Below are positions 38,809 through 46,605 of a stretch of 64,000 bases of DNA, piece after piece. Source of the stretch: G963666895 sp963666895 (GTDB lineage Bacteria; Desulfobacterota; Desulfovibrionia; Desulfovibrionales; Desulfovibrionaceae); the NCBI GenBank assembly GCA_963666895.2, contig CAXXNS010000016.1:124001-188000 (forward strand), read 5' to 3'. The position numbers were made by a program, and so were the translations under genes. A model generated the notes under the pieces. That model ran no database searches. It was not told the origin of the DNA and saw nothing but the letters and a program-made list of their open reading frames with translations. Every line of letters begins with the position of its first letter. The first letter of the stretch is position 1.

Positions 38809-38931
38809 CAGGCCGTTGAAAATCCCGCGATGGCCGCGTTGCCGCGTGATTTCCAAATCCTCACGTAGCGCTGCTACGCTGCGGTTTGGAAATCCCTAGC
38901 GCCTTGCCCTCGCGGTTTTTGAACGGCCTGT
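38809..38931. repeat. ~123-bp intergenic palindromic repeat, copy A
   Basis: It begins at the base after the cbiET stop with CAGGCCGTTGAAA and ends TTTTTGAACGGCCTGT, so the ends are inverted repeats. A second internal stem pairs GATTTCCAAA with TTTGGAAATC around a CGTAGCGCTGCTACG core. It is related to copy B at 52.44 kb: the outer ~30 bp match closely, while the inner stem differs but still pairs. There is no coding potential. It is a folded repeat (REP/MITE-like) that may act as a 3' end or mRNA stabiliser. Confidence 0.8.
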
Positions 38932-39000
38932 AAAGAGTTGGCCTTGGGATTCGAGCGGGTATGGGGTAGATACAACGACAACAGCAGCCAGAGAAAAGGC

Positions 39001-40344
39001 ATGGAAAAGAAACAAGAAGGCAGCCGGGGTATTGGATTGTGGTCGGCCGTGGCCATCGGCGTGGGCGGCATGGTCGGCGGCGGCATCTTCGCCGTGCTCG
39101 GCCTGAGCGTCCAGCTGGCCAAGGGCGGCACGCCCCTGGCCTTCGCCATCGCCGGGCTGGTGGCCCTGGCCACGGCCTATTCCTACGCCAAGCTCTCGGT
39201 GCGCTGGCCCAGCCGGGGCGGGGCCGTGATCTTCCTGGACCGGGCCTTCGGGGCCAACTACCTGACCGGATCGGCCAACGTGCTTTTGTGGCTGTCCTAC
39301 GTGGTCATGCTGGCGCTGTACGCCTACGCCTTCGGCTCCTACGGGGCGAGCTTCCTGCCCGGCGGACACGGCCTGGCCAAGCACGTGCTCATCACCCTGG
39401 CCATCCTCGGGCCCACCGTGCTCAACGTGGCCAACGCCAAGATCATCGGCCGGACCGAGACCCTGGTGGTGGTGGTCAAGATCACCATCCTGCTCTTCTT
39501 CCTGGCCGTGGGCCTGACCGGGGTGGACCCGGCCCGGCTCAAGCCCGACACCTGGGTGCCCATCCTGCCCCTGGTGGCCGGAGGCATGGTCATCTTCGTG
39601 GCCTACGAGGGCTTCGAGCTCATCGCCAACACGGGCGGGGACATCCGCGACCCAAGCCGCAACCTGCCCCGGGCCTATTACACCTCGGTCATCTTCGTCA
39701 TCCTGCTCTACGTGGCCATCGCCATAGTGGCCGTGGGCAGCCTGCCCCTGGAGGCCATCACCAAGGCCCGGGACTACGCCCTGGCCGAGGCGGCCCAGCC
39801 CGTGCTGGGCAAGGCCGGGTTCACCCTCATCGCCGTGGCCGCCCTGCTGTCCACGTTCAGCGCCATCAACGCCACGCTCTACGGCTCCTCGCGCCTGGCC
39901 TACACCATCGCCAAGGAGGGCGAGCTGCCCGAAGCCCTGGAACGCCAGATCTGGGGCCAGCCCCTGGAAGGGTTGTTCATCACCTCGGGCCTGGCCATGG
40001 TCCTGGCCAACCTGGCCGACCTGTCGGCCATCTCCACCCTGGGCAGCGGCGGCTTCCTGATCATCTTCGCCGCGGTCAACGCGGCCAACCTGGTCCGTTG
40101 CAGGGAAACCGGGGCCAGCCGCGGCCTGGCCGTGCTGGGGCTGGTCGCCTGCCTGGCCGCCTTCCTGGCCATGGTCTGGCAGAGCGTGCGCACCGACCCG
40201 GCCCAGGCCTGGGTGCTGGCCGGGCTGTTCGGAGCCGCCCTGGGCCTGGAGGGCATCTACCGGCTGGTGGGCACCAAGGGCCCGCGCAAGGCCCCGTGCG
40301 AGCCCTCGTCCGGGACCCCGTGCGAAGCGGAGGACGGCCCATGA
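39001..40344 (+). CDS. APC-family amino acid permease
   Basis: 447-aa integral membrane protein with about 12 helices. The first helix carries the APC substrate motif GVGGMVGGGIFAVLGL at residues 20-35. FVAYEGFELIANTGGDIRDPSRNLPRA near residue 200 is split by a conserved Glu-rich segment typical of the family. ATG 39001 gives a short cytoplasmic N-terminus; an upstream start would add 21 residues. It overlaps cobM (ATGA), yet a corrin-related substrate is not implied by its family. Confidence 0.86.
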   Translation: MEKKQEGSRGIGLWSAVAIGVGGMVGGGIFAVLGLSVQLAKGGTPLAFAIAGLVALATAYSYAKLSVRWPSRGGAVIFLDRAFGANYLTGSANVLLWLSYVVMLALYAYAFGSYGASFLPGGHGLAKHVLITLAILGPTVLNVANAKIIGRTETLVVVVKITILLFFLAVGLTGVDPARLKPDTWVPILPLVAGGMVIFVAYEGFELIANTGGDIRDPSRNLPRAYYTSVIFVILLYVAIAIVAVGSLPLEAITKARDYALAEAAQPVLGKAGFTLIAVAALLSTFSAINATLYGSSRLAYTIAKEGELPEALERQIWGQPLEGLFITSGLAMVLANLADLSAISTLGSGGFLIIFAAVNAANLVRCRETGASRGLAVLGLVACLAAFLAMVWQSVRTDPAQAWVLAGLFGAALGLEGIYRLVGTKGPRKAPCEPSSGTPCEAEDGP

Positions 40345-41111
40345 GCAAGGTCTATTTCATCGGGGCCGGACCGGGCGCGCCGGACCTGATCACCGTGCGC
40401 GGCCAAGACATCATCCGCACGGCCGACCTGGTGCTCTACGCCGGGTCCCTGGTGCCCAGGGCCGTGGTGGACCAGGCCAGGGACGGGGCCGAGGTGGTGG
40501 ATTCCTCGCCCCTGACCCTGGAGCAGACCCACGCCTTGCTCAAGAAGACCGTGTCGGCCGGGGGCACGGCCGCCCGGGTGCATACCGGCGACCCCTCGCT
40601 GTACGGCGCGGTGCGCGAGCAAATCCGGCTGCTGGACCGCGACGGCCTGGCCTGGGAGATCGTGCCCGGGGTGACCGCGGCCTTCGCGGCAGCGGCCCTG
40701 GCCGGGGTGGGCTTCACCGTGCCCGAGGCCGTGCAAACGCTCATCCTCTGCCGCCAGGAAGGGCGGACCCCGGTGCCGGACGGACAGTCGCTCCGTAAGC
40801 TGGCTTCACACGGCGCGGCCATGGCCGTGTATTTGTCGGCCGGACAGGCGGACACGGTCCAGGCCGAGCTGCTGGCCGGGGGACTGCCCCCGGAGACCGT
40901 GGTGGTGGCGGCCCGGGCCGTGGGCTGGCCCGACCAGGACCTGGCCTGCGGCAGACTGGAGAACCTGGCTGAAATGGCCAGGGAACGCGGATTCGAGAAC
41001 CAGACCGTGTTCCTGATCCTGCCCGGCCAGGACAAACAGACCCGGTCGCGGCTCTACGACCCGGGATTCGGCCACGGCCTGCGCCCGGCCGACGATTCAA
41101 GCGAGGAGTAA
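40341..41111 (+). CDS. cobM: Precorrin-4 / cobalt-precorrin-4 C11-methyltransferase
   Basis: 256-aa SAM-dependent tetrapyrrole methylase. VYFIGAGPGAPDLITVRGQD is at the start, DSSPLTLEQTH near residue 53 and RVHTGDPSLYGAVREQI near residue 80; the last is the family hallmark. It is three nt upstream of the interrupted yjbQ gene, so the cobM promoter probably serves both. Confidence 0.93.
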   Translation: MSKVYFIGAGPGAPDLITVRGQDIIRTADLVLYAGSLVPRAVVDQARDGAEVVDSSPLTLEQTHALLKKTVSAGGTAARVHTGDPSLYGAVREQIRLLDRDGLAWEIVPGVTAAFAAAALAGVGFTVPEAVQTLILCRQEGRTPVPDGQSLRKLASHGAAMAVYLSAGQADTVQAELLAGGLPPETVVVAARAVGWPDQDLACGRLENLAEMARERGFENQTVFLILPGQDKQTRSRLYDPGFGHGLRPADDSSEE

Positions 41112-41114
41112 AAG

Positions 41115-41294
41115 ATGCAGACCATTTCCGTAAGCACACACAAACGCGAGGAAATGCTGGACATCACCCTGGCCGTTCGCAAGCTCCTGCACGCCAACGG
41201 CTGGTCAAACGGCGCGGTCCTGCTCTACTGCCCGCACACCACCGGCGCGGTGACCGTCAACGAGGGCGACGTGCAATACCCGGAGGAGGCGTAG
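41115..41294 (+). pseudogene. yjbQ: YjbQ/UPF0047 family gene, 5' fragment interrupted by the mobile element
   Basis: GAGGAG precedes ATG 41115. The host part encodes MQTISVSTHKREEMLDITLA through CPHTTGAVTVNEG, then switches to element-derived GDVQYPEEA and a stop. The missing remainder is at 49411-49663. Joining 41115-41260 to 49411-49663 gives 399 nt, exactly 133 codons, a full YjbQ. YjbQ proteins are small trimeric enzymes with weak thiamine-phosphate synthase activity reported in E. coli. Confidence 0.9.
41237..41283. other. attL of the 8.15-kb element
   Basis: Host sequence (GTGACCG) meets the 7-bp core TCAACGA (41257-41263), followed by the element arm GACGTGCAATACCC (41268-41281). The arm is an imperfect inverted repeat of the arm at attR. 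The core dinucleotide AA (41259-41260) sits at the exact centre of the reconstructed attP. Confidence 0.8.
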
Positions 41295-41296
41295 CC

Positions 41297-41692
41297 ATGG
41301 AAACGCTAAGTATTCAGACCGGAGAGCGCGAGACGATGGTGGACATCACCAACTCGGTGCGCAAGCTGGCCCGTGAGAAAGGTTGGAAGGACGGCGTGAT
41401 TCTGCTCTATTGCCCGCACACAACCGGGGCGGTCACGGTCAATGAAGGGGCTGATCCAGACGTGGCCCGGGACATCGTGGTCAACATGCGCAAGCTGGTT
41501 CCACGCACGGGCGACTACCGGCACATGGAGGGCAACTCCGACGCGCACATCAAGTCCAGCACCTTCGGCTGCGATCAACTGGTCATAGTGGAAGGCGGTG
41601 ACGTGCGGCTCGGCACCTGGCAAAAAATCTACTTCTGCGAGTTCGACGGCCCCCGCTCCCGCAACCTATGGGTGCAGTTCCTGCCCGCGTAA
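41297..41692 (+). CDS. Complete YjbQ/UPF0047 protein carried by the element
   Basis: 131-aa full-length copy. METLSIQTGERETMVDITNS is followed by LLYCPHTTGAVTVNEGADPD and then GNSDAHIKSSTFGCDQLVIV; the conserved His and Asp residues of the family are all present. It starts 2 nt after the stop of the truncated host gene, with GGAGGAGG 7 nt upstream provided by the element. Insertion therefore places it behind the cobM-yjbQ promoter. It resembles the host gene closely at protein level but differs at many codons, so it is not a recent tandem duplicate. Confidence 0.93.
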   Translation: METLSIQTGERETMVDITNSVRKLAREKGWKDGVILLYCPHTTGAVTVNEGADPDVARDIVVNMRKLVPRTGDYRHMEGNSDAHIKSSTFGCDQLVIVEGGDVRLGTWQKIYFCEFDGPRSRNLWVQFLPA

Positions 41693-41723
41693 GGCGGAGA
41701 GGGAGGGATTCGCCTTGGACCGA

Positions 41724-41815
41724 CCTCCGCCGTTCCAACCTGCTGAAATCACGTTGTCAGCGCTCTGCGATGGAGCGCGAGTTTGTACCACCGGCGTGGA
41801 GGTTGGGCAAGGGCA
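41724..41815 (-). repeat. ~90-bp repeated trailer segment, copy 1
   Basis: Read leftward, it runs from GCCCTTGCCC through GACAACGTGATTTCAG to AACGGCGGAGG. It is about 80% identical by eye to copy 2 at 43398-43487. Both copies directly follow small minus-strand genes, so they look like shared 3' untranslated sequence. Confidence 0.65.
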
Positions 41816-41822
41816 AGCATGA

Positions 41823-41954
41823 CTATCTGCCGCCGCCTTTGCCGCCGTCGCTGGTACGGGCGCAGGTGTAGTCCAGGCTGATGCCAAGGGTCTCCACCCG
41901 AATCCCTTCGGCACGAGGCAGCATGGACTGCCGCAGTCTGTTGTAAACGTTCAT
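41823..41954 (-). CDS. Hypothetical 43-aa peptide with Gly-rich end
   Basis: The short frame from ATG 41954 (GAGAGG 7 nt upstream) encodes MNVYNRLRQSMLPRAEGIRV and ends SDGGKGGGR. There is no signal peptide or known family. It is followed by the ~90-bp trailer segment that also follows the Gly-rich gene at 43.5 kb. That is the main reason to take it as real. It is divergent from the EAL gene. Confidence 0.45.
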   Translation of the reverse strand: MNVYNRLRQSMLPRAEGIRVETLGISLDYTCARTSDGGKGGGR

Positions 41955-42126
41955 GATCATCCTCTCGCGTTTGGGCCAACCGGTAACAATTTCATGGGGG
42001 CGTGTCCATGCACCCCACGCGCGGCCGTGGCTTTCCCATCCCCGAGCGCTTGGTGCGTATAAAGTGCTGGACAGTGGCTTGCCGAAGAGGCAGATTCAAA
42101 AGAAAGTACCATATGTCCACTGCATC

Positions 42127-43311
42127 ATGAACGATTCCATCAAAAAGATTCTTGATTCCCGCGAGGTGAAAACTCTGTTCCAGCCCGTGGTCTCGGTGGA
42201 GCGGCGGAGCGTCATCGGCTTTGAGGCCTTCGCCCGGGGCGGAAAGGCCGAGAACGAGTCTGTGGTCATGCCGGAAATCCTGTTCGATACTTCCCTGGAC
42301 CCAGACGTGGCCCTGGAGATCGACCGCATCTGCCGCGAGAACACCCTGAAGCGTTTCAAGACCATCGCCACCAGCCACCCCGAGGTCCTGCTCTTCCTCA
42401 ACCTCAACCTGGCCGCCCTGAAGTCCTCGAACATTAAGCCTGGCTTCCTGGCCAAGCAGGTAGCCGACGTAGAAATCGATCCCAAAAGGGTGGTCGTCGA
42501 GGTGGCCGTGGACCGATTGGACAACGGCACCCTCGAACTAGTCAGCACCTACCAGAAGCAGGGCTTCCGCCTCTCCCTGGACGATGACAACGCATGCCCA
42601 GACACCCTAGGGCACTTGCACCGCCTCAAGCCCGATTTCCTCAAGATCATGCGGCCTCCGTCCGCCGACGCCGGGCAGGACCTTTTCCGGATCGAATTGC
42701 TGCGCGCCCTGGCCGAAAACTCACGCTTGGTGGGCTGCCGCCTGGTGGGCAAGGGAGTGGAGAGCGAGGACGACGCTTTTTCCCTGCTGGACGCGGGTAT
42801 TTTCCTGCACCAGGGCTATTTCTATACCCGCTCCGAGCAAAAGGACGGCAGCCATGACGCCTTGGTCGTTTTCAAACAAAAGATTGCCGAGGTCCACACC
42901 CGGTACCAGAAAAACCAGACCGCACAGATCCAGGCCAAAAAAACCGCCTTCACCACCCTGCACAGGGCTGTAGACAAGGCCCGCTATCGGTGCGAAGGGA
43001 CAACGCTGGAGGAGTTCCCCAAACTGGCCGCCAAGCTATTCCGGGATCTGGAATCCGCGGCCTCGGTCTTCGTGCTCAACCCGGCCGGGCAGGAAGTGAC
43101 CCGGACCGGGGAGACCGGGCTGAACTCCAGCCGGGACCACTCCATCCGGGACTACTACCTGCACATCAAGACCGGGTTCGAGCAGTTCGTCACCGCGCCC
43201 TTCACCTCGCCTGAAACCAAGACGCCGCACATCCTCATGGTCAGCCGCTTTTACAACCCACAGGGCGATGAGTACATCCTGGGCATCGAATTCCCTGCCC
43301 CGCAAACCTGA
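42127..43311 (+). CDS. Degenerate EAL-domain protein with YkuI-like C-terminal sensor domain
   Basis: 394-aa protein. The EAL-like domain (about residues 5-245) reads SVIGFEAFARG where ExLxR is expected, and SLDDDNAC in place of the catalytic DDFGxG. KPDFLKI, KGVESEDD and HQGYFYTR are kept. The loss of the metal-binding DDFG context suggests binding rather than hydrolysis of cyclic di-GMP. The C-terminal ~130 residues (FVLNPAGQEVTRTG, RDYYLHIKTGFEQF, ILMVSRFYNPQG) resemble the PAS/Cache-like YkuI_C domain. ATG 42127 is chosen at the domain start; an open frame continues 58 codons upstream. Confidence 0.75.
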   Translation: MNDSIKKILDSREVKTLFQPVVSVERRSVIGFEAFARGGKAENESVVMPEILFDTSLDPDVALEIDRICRENTLKRFKTIATSHPEVLLFLNLNLAALKSSNIKPGFLAKQVADVEIDPKRVVVEVAVDRLDNGTLELVSTYQKQGFRLSLDDDNACPDTLGHLHRLKPDFLKIMRPPSADAGQDLFRIELLRALAENSRLVGCRLVGKGVESEDDAFSLLDAGIFLHQGYFYTRSEQKDGSHDALVVFKQKIAEVHTRYQKNQTAQIQAKKTAFTTLHRAVDKARYRCEGTTLEEFPKLAAKLFRDLESAASVFVLNPAGQEVTRTGETGLNSSRDHSIRDYYLHIKTGFEQFVTAPFTSPETKTPHILMVSRFYNPQGDEYILGIEFPAPQT

Positions 43312-43327
43312 GCCGCCCTGCTCGACA

Positions 43328-43354
43328 ATAAAAAACCCGCCGGAAACCGACGGG
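43328..43354 (-). terminator. Intrinsic terminator after the trailer of the Gly-rich gene
   Basis: Read leftward, CCCGTCGG-TTT-CCGGCGGG (one mismatch) is followed by T6. It lies 44 bp past trailer copy 2 and can also serve the convergent EAL gene weakly. Confidence 0.65.
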
Positions 43355-43397
43355 GTCTTGTGATCGTAGGCGGAGAAGGAAAATTGCATTTAATCGG

Positions 43398-43487
43398 CCT
43401 CCGCCGTTCTAACTGACTGAAATCACGTTGTCCGCGCTTCGCGATGAATTGCGAGTGTACCAACGGCATGGAGGCAGGGCAAGGGCC
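43398..43487 (-). repeat. ~90-bp repeated trailer segment, copy 2
   Basis: Partner of 41724-41815. It is located between the stop of the Gly-rich secreted protein gene and its terminator. The GACAACGTGATTTCAG and AACGGCGGAGG blocks are shared exactly with copy 1. Confidence 0.65.
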
Positions 43488-43517
43488 ATCTCCTGACCGC
43501 ACGTGGTGGTCGATCGG

Positions 43518-43790
43518 CTACACGCCGCCGCTGCCAGCTCCACCGCCACCGCCGCCACCACCGCCACTGGAATCCCCACCGGCACCCCCACCCGCATCGT
43601 TCCCGGTGGAGCCGCCCAGCACCCCGCCCAGCTGGCCGAGGGTCGGCTGGCCTTGCTGCCCGGCGCGGTTCATGTTGCCCTGGATGGCGGATTCGACGTT
43701 GGCGGCGGACTGGTCCAGCGTGGGCTGGGCCATGGCGGGGAGGGAGAAGGCCACGGGCAGCAGCACGGCAGCGGATATGAGAGCGAACAC
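43518..43790 (-). CDS. Small secreted Gly-rich protein; upstream ATG has a UGA at codon 4
   Basis: 90-aa product from GTG 43790. The signal peptide LISAAVLLPVAFSLPAMA is followed by a polar region with TLDQSAANVESAIQGNMNRA, and the protein ends in a Gly run. The best ribosome binding site (AGAGGAG) serves ATG 43805, 15 nt upstream in frame, but its fourth codon is UGA (43794-43796). The natural product would read MFA-x-KVFALISA. Either a nonsense mutation was bypassed by starting at GTG, or the UGA is read through. I do not recognise the mature domain. Confidence 0.6.
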   Translation of the reverse strand: MFALISAAVLLPVAFSLPAMAQPTLDQSAANVESAIQGNMNRAGQQGQPTLGQLGGVLGGSTGNDAGGGAGGDSSGGGGGGGGGAGSGGV

Positions 43791-43993
43791 TTTTCAAGCG
43801 AACATGAACAGGCTCCTCTTGCGGTCTGACTTTGGAAAAGTGAAGGAGCTATAACAAGAGACCGGCAATAAATCCAGGAGGCCGAAGGGAGCGCGGCGGC
43901 CACGATCGTCTCATGGAGACCGAAAAAACAGATTCGGGGTGTCGCAAAGACACGCGCACAGGAAACCTGCGCCGAACCTGTTTGGTTGATGGT

Positions 43994-45904
43994 TTATGCC
44001 GTGAAGCCGTAGTAGGCCGCCGTCCGCTTCCTGAAGCCTGCTGCCCGCTTGCCTTGGCCGTCTTCGAAGATCATGCGCTCGGCCAATGCCGCCTGGAAGT
44101 CGGGGTGCTGACGGATGTTCTTGCGGAAGTTGCTGGCGTCCTTCACGCCGATGGCTGTCTTCACCTCCGCAAAGGGGACGAAGTGATCGTCACCATGGAC
44201 CGTGAACTGGCCCTCGATGTGCTCCAGGGCGTCCTTGAGCTTGCCCATGAGCACCTGCCGCACAGGCTGCCAGGGAACCACGGAGCAGCCAGGGAAGATC
44301 GAGGGCAGGGCCTGTTCGATCCCGCTGCTGGCGTGGGCGATGATGTAGGCGTCACACGGAGCGCACCTGCCGCCCCTGCAGACCCGCACAGCGCCACGAC
44401 ACAGGGCCTGGAGAACCAGATGGGCATGCTCCCCCAGCTCAAGCCGTTTCCGGGCGTCCTTGCCGTAGACGCCATCCTCTGCCCGCATGGCACCGGAGAG
44501 CCTGCCGAGGGCCTCGTACTGTGAGGTACGGTAGAAGAGCGTCCCGGCAAGGATCACGTTCCTGACGTGGCTGAACTCATTGGTGGCGTGGTGCTGGCCC
44601 CAGGGGAGGAAGTGGATTTTGCCCTTGTCCACGTCGGCGTTGACGAGGTCGCGGACCGTGGCCTCCACGTCGTAGTCCCTGGTGGCCTTGTGGTGGACGA
44701 CCAGCCACTGCTCATGAGGCTTGGAGTTGATGGCGGCAACGATCCCCTCGACGAGGTCCATGCCCTGCCTGCGGAAGGCGCTCTTGCTCCCGGCGGTCCG
44801 CCAGCAGTGGATCGTCAGGTTGTCGTAGGCCTTCTCTGCGGTCCTCAACCGGACCAGACCACCCCGACGGTCCTCCCACTCCCTGTAGGTCGCCCTGACA
44901 CGCCCTGAGGCATCCAGGACCACCACGGGGGCGAGGTCATGCGGGAGGGTCTCCTTGTAGTCGATGACCGTGTTGCCCTTGAACCCTTCGGTCCGAACGG
45001 CCACGACCTTCCCGGACAAGAACCAAAGTGCCGATGCCGTCCCGGCTTGAACACCGGTCGAGGTACCATCAAGCACCCGGAGCACCTCGTTGACATCCAC
45101 TCCATGATCCTCGGCAAAGTCGGGCATGGTGAACGATCTGCCGTCCTGCACGTCCTTGAGGTCGGAGAAGAGGTTCTCGATGGTGGCCGTCAGGGCCGGG
45201 TAGACACCCCGTAGCGGTCGGAACAGGAAGGCCAGGTCGTCCCTGTTGATGGTGATGGTCTGGCCCGGGAGGATCGACTCGTCCCAGATGCGCACTGCCC
45301 GAGGACGCCCCTGGTAGAGGAACTCCTCGGCACCGACGAAGCTTGCGGTGTCCTTGCAGCGGCTCTCGACCATCTGCTGGGTCGTGAACAGAACGCGGCC
45401 CTGCTGGGGAAGACCACACCCGAGCTGGTTCAGCTCCCGATCGCTGGAGAGCACCGAATACTCGTCCTCGTCGAGGTCCATGTCGGACACCAGGGACCAG
45501 ATTTCGGAGAGCCGGGAGACGCAGATGATGGCCCCCACGTGGCGGTGGCGGTCCTCGGTCGAGGCCATCAGCACCCGCACGAAGCGGGAGATGGTCTGGG
45601 TCTTGCCCACTCCGGGATCAAGGCTGGAGAGGTAGAACTGGGCCTCACAACGGCCATCGGCCATCTTCTCCAGGGTGTCTGCGAGGTCGGCGAGCGCCAG
45701 CCACATCTCCTGGCTGGGCCTGTGGTCGGTGTGCTCCATGAGGAACTGGCGGAGGTCTTCCAGGGTCTTCCGGGCCAATGGACCGAGACCGTCGGGAGAT
45801 GTGGTCAAAACCCTATAAGAAGGTTTCCCCAGGTTTTTGACCATATGGAGGGGCGGGTTGAAGGGATGGGTTGATGGTGGTGGAACTGGGGTAGGTTCAT
45901 TCAT
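43994..45904 (-). CDS. Helicase-like P-loop protein of the element
   Basis: 636-aa protein. A Pro-rich start (NEPTPVPPPSTHPF) is followed by an ATPase region with SLDPGVGKTQTISRF near residue 95; it lacks the usual first Gly of Walker A. The likely Walker B is VRIWDES near residue 195. A middle CRGGRCAPCD cluster and a C-terminal RKRTAAYYGF follow. This looks like the replication or helicase gene of a phage-like element, but I cannot place it in a named family. ATG 45904 has AAGGAA 9 nt upstream. It lies 46 nt after the antirepressor gene. Confidence 0.6.
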   Translation of the reverse strand: MNEPTPVPPPSTHPFNPPLHMVKNLGKPSYRVLTTSPDGLGPLARKTLEDLRQFLMEHTDHRPSQEMWLALADLADTLEKMADGRCEAQFYLSSLDPGVGKTQTISRFVRVLMASTEDRHRHVGAIICVSRLSEIWSLVSDMDLDEDEYSVLSSDRELNQLGCGLPQQGRVLFTTQQMVESRCKDTASFVGAEEFLYQGRPRAVRIWDESILPGQTITINRDDLAFLFRPLRGVYPALTATIENLFSDLKDVQDGRSFTMPDFAEDHGVDVNEVLRVLDGTSTGVQAGTASALWFLSGKVVAVRTEGFKGNTVIDYKETLPHDLAPVVVLDASGRVRATYREWEDRRGGLVRLRTAEKAYDNLTIHCWRTAGSKSAFRRQGMDLVEGIVAAINSKPHEQWLVVHHKATRDYDVEATVRDLVNADVDKGKIHFLPWGQHHATNEFSHVRNVILAGTLFYRTSQYEALGRLSGAMRAEDGVYGKDARKRLELGEHAHLVLQALCRGAVRVCRGGRCAPCDAYIIAHASSGIEQALPSIFPGCSVVPWQPVRQVLMGKLKDALEHIEGQFTVHGDDHFVPFAEVKTAIGVKDASNFRKNIRQHPDFQAALAERMIFEDGQGKRAAGFRKRTAAYYGFTA

Positions 45905-45950
45905 ATCGATGAATTCCTTGGGGTTGTGGTTGGTAGGGTTGGGTGGGTGG

Positions 45951-46358
45951 TCAGTGGAGCGCGAGGACAGGCCCTGCGTTCTCCAGGATGCCAGCGCCGT
46001 AATGCTTGCCGAAGCCAGACCCGAGGAGGTCGAAGATTTCGATCCTAAAGGTGTCCAGCCTGTCCTGGCCTTCTGGGTCTCCAACCACCGGGATGGTGAA
46101 GAGCCAGCCAGGGAACATCTCGGCGGGGAGGATGATCTGCTTGGACTCAAGGCCATCGGCAGACGGGATGTCGATCTCGACCACCGACACCTCCAGGATC
46201 GGATCGCTCATGATCTTCTCCCGCTCGACCTTCCAGTCGGCACCAAGCCGGGTGCAGATGTAGCGCGGGGAGAAGTAGCGGTTGCCGTACTCGTCCTCGC
46301 AGGTGAGGAAATCGAAGTCGCCCGTTGCGACCTGTTGGGATGGGACTGGTGCAGTCAT
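45951..46358 (-). CDS. Phage antirepressor N-terminal domain protein (P22_AR_N-like)
   Basis: 135-aa protein. YGNRYFSPRYICTRLGADWK, EKIMSDPILEVSVVE and ILPAEMFPGWLFTI match the P22 Ant N-terminal domain pattern, in which the host-supplied peptide is read as 'RPICEALGLDW... L...PGWL'. A C-terminal domain is absent. ATG 46358 has AGGAGG 4 nt upstream. It probably controls lysogeny-type switching of the element and is co-transcribed with the helicase-like gene. Confidence 0.6.
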   Translation of the reverse strand: MTAPVPSQQVATGDFDFLTCEDEYGNRYFSPRYICTRLGADWKVEREKIMSDPILEVSVVEIDIPSADGLESKQIILPAEMFPGWLFTIPVVGDPEGQDRLDTFRIEIFDLLGSGFGKHYGAGILENAGPVLALH

Positions 46359-46422
46359 AGTGCCTCCTGGGCAATACGTTGCGGAACCCACGGGGACGTC
46401 GTGGACTCCAGGTTCAAATGAA

Positions 46423-46454
46423 GAAACCCCGCTCAACATCCAGAAGAGCGGGGT
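46423..46454 (-). terminator. Intrinsic terminator after the small recombinase
   Basis: A 9-bp perfect stem (ACCCCGCTC 46426-46434 with its complement 46446-46454) is followed leftward by TTTCTTC. It separates the recombinase transcript from the antirepressor-helicase unit. The remaining gap (46359-46605) shows no other gene. Confidence 0.65.
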
Positions 46455-46605
46455 CGCATACGGCTTGGTGCCGTTATGTCTGTGATCGGGGTCAGAACCG
46501 GCTACGAATGAGCCGTTCTAAGCGATTTTTATGGCCTGTGATGACCAATGGGTCGTCCTGGGCCGGAACGTGCGTTAGAGGCGAAATACAGAGCATGTCA
46601 TCTGC

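Noticed and set aside
41297..41692. Simple tandem duplication of yjbQ as the explanation for the two copies
   Set aside because: The first copy is cut exactly at the integrase core, its other half lies 8.15 kb away, and the second copy differs at many codons.
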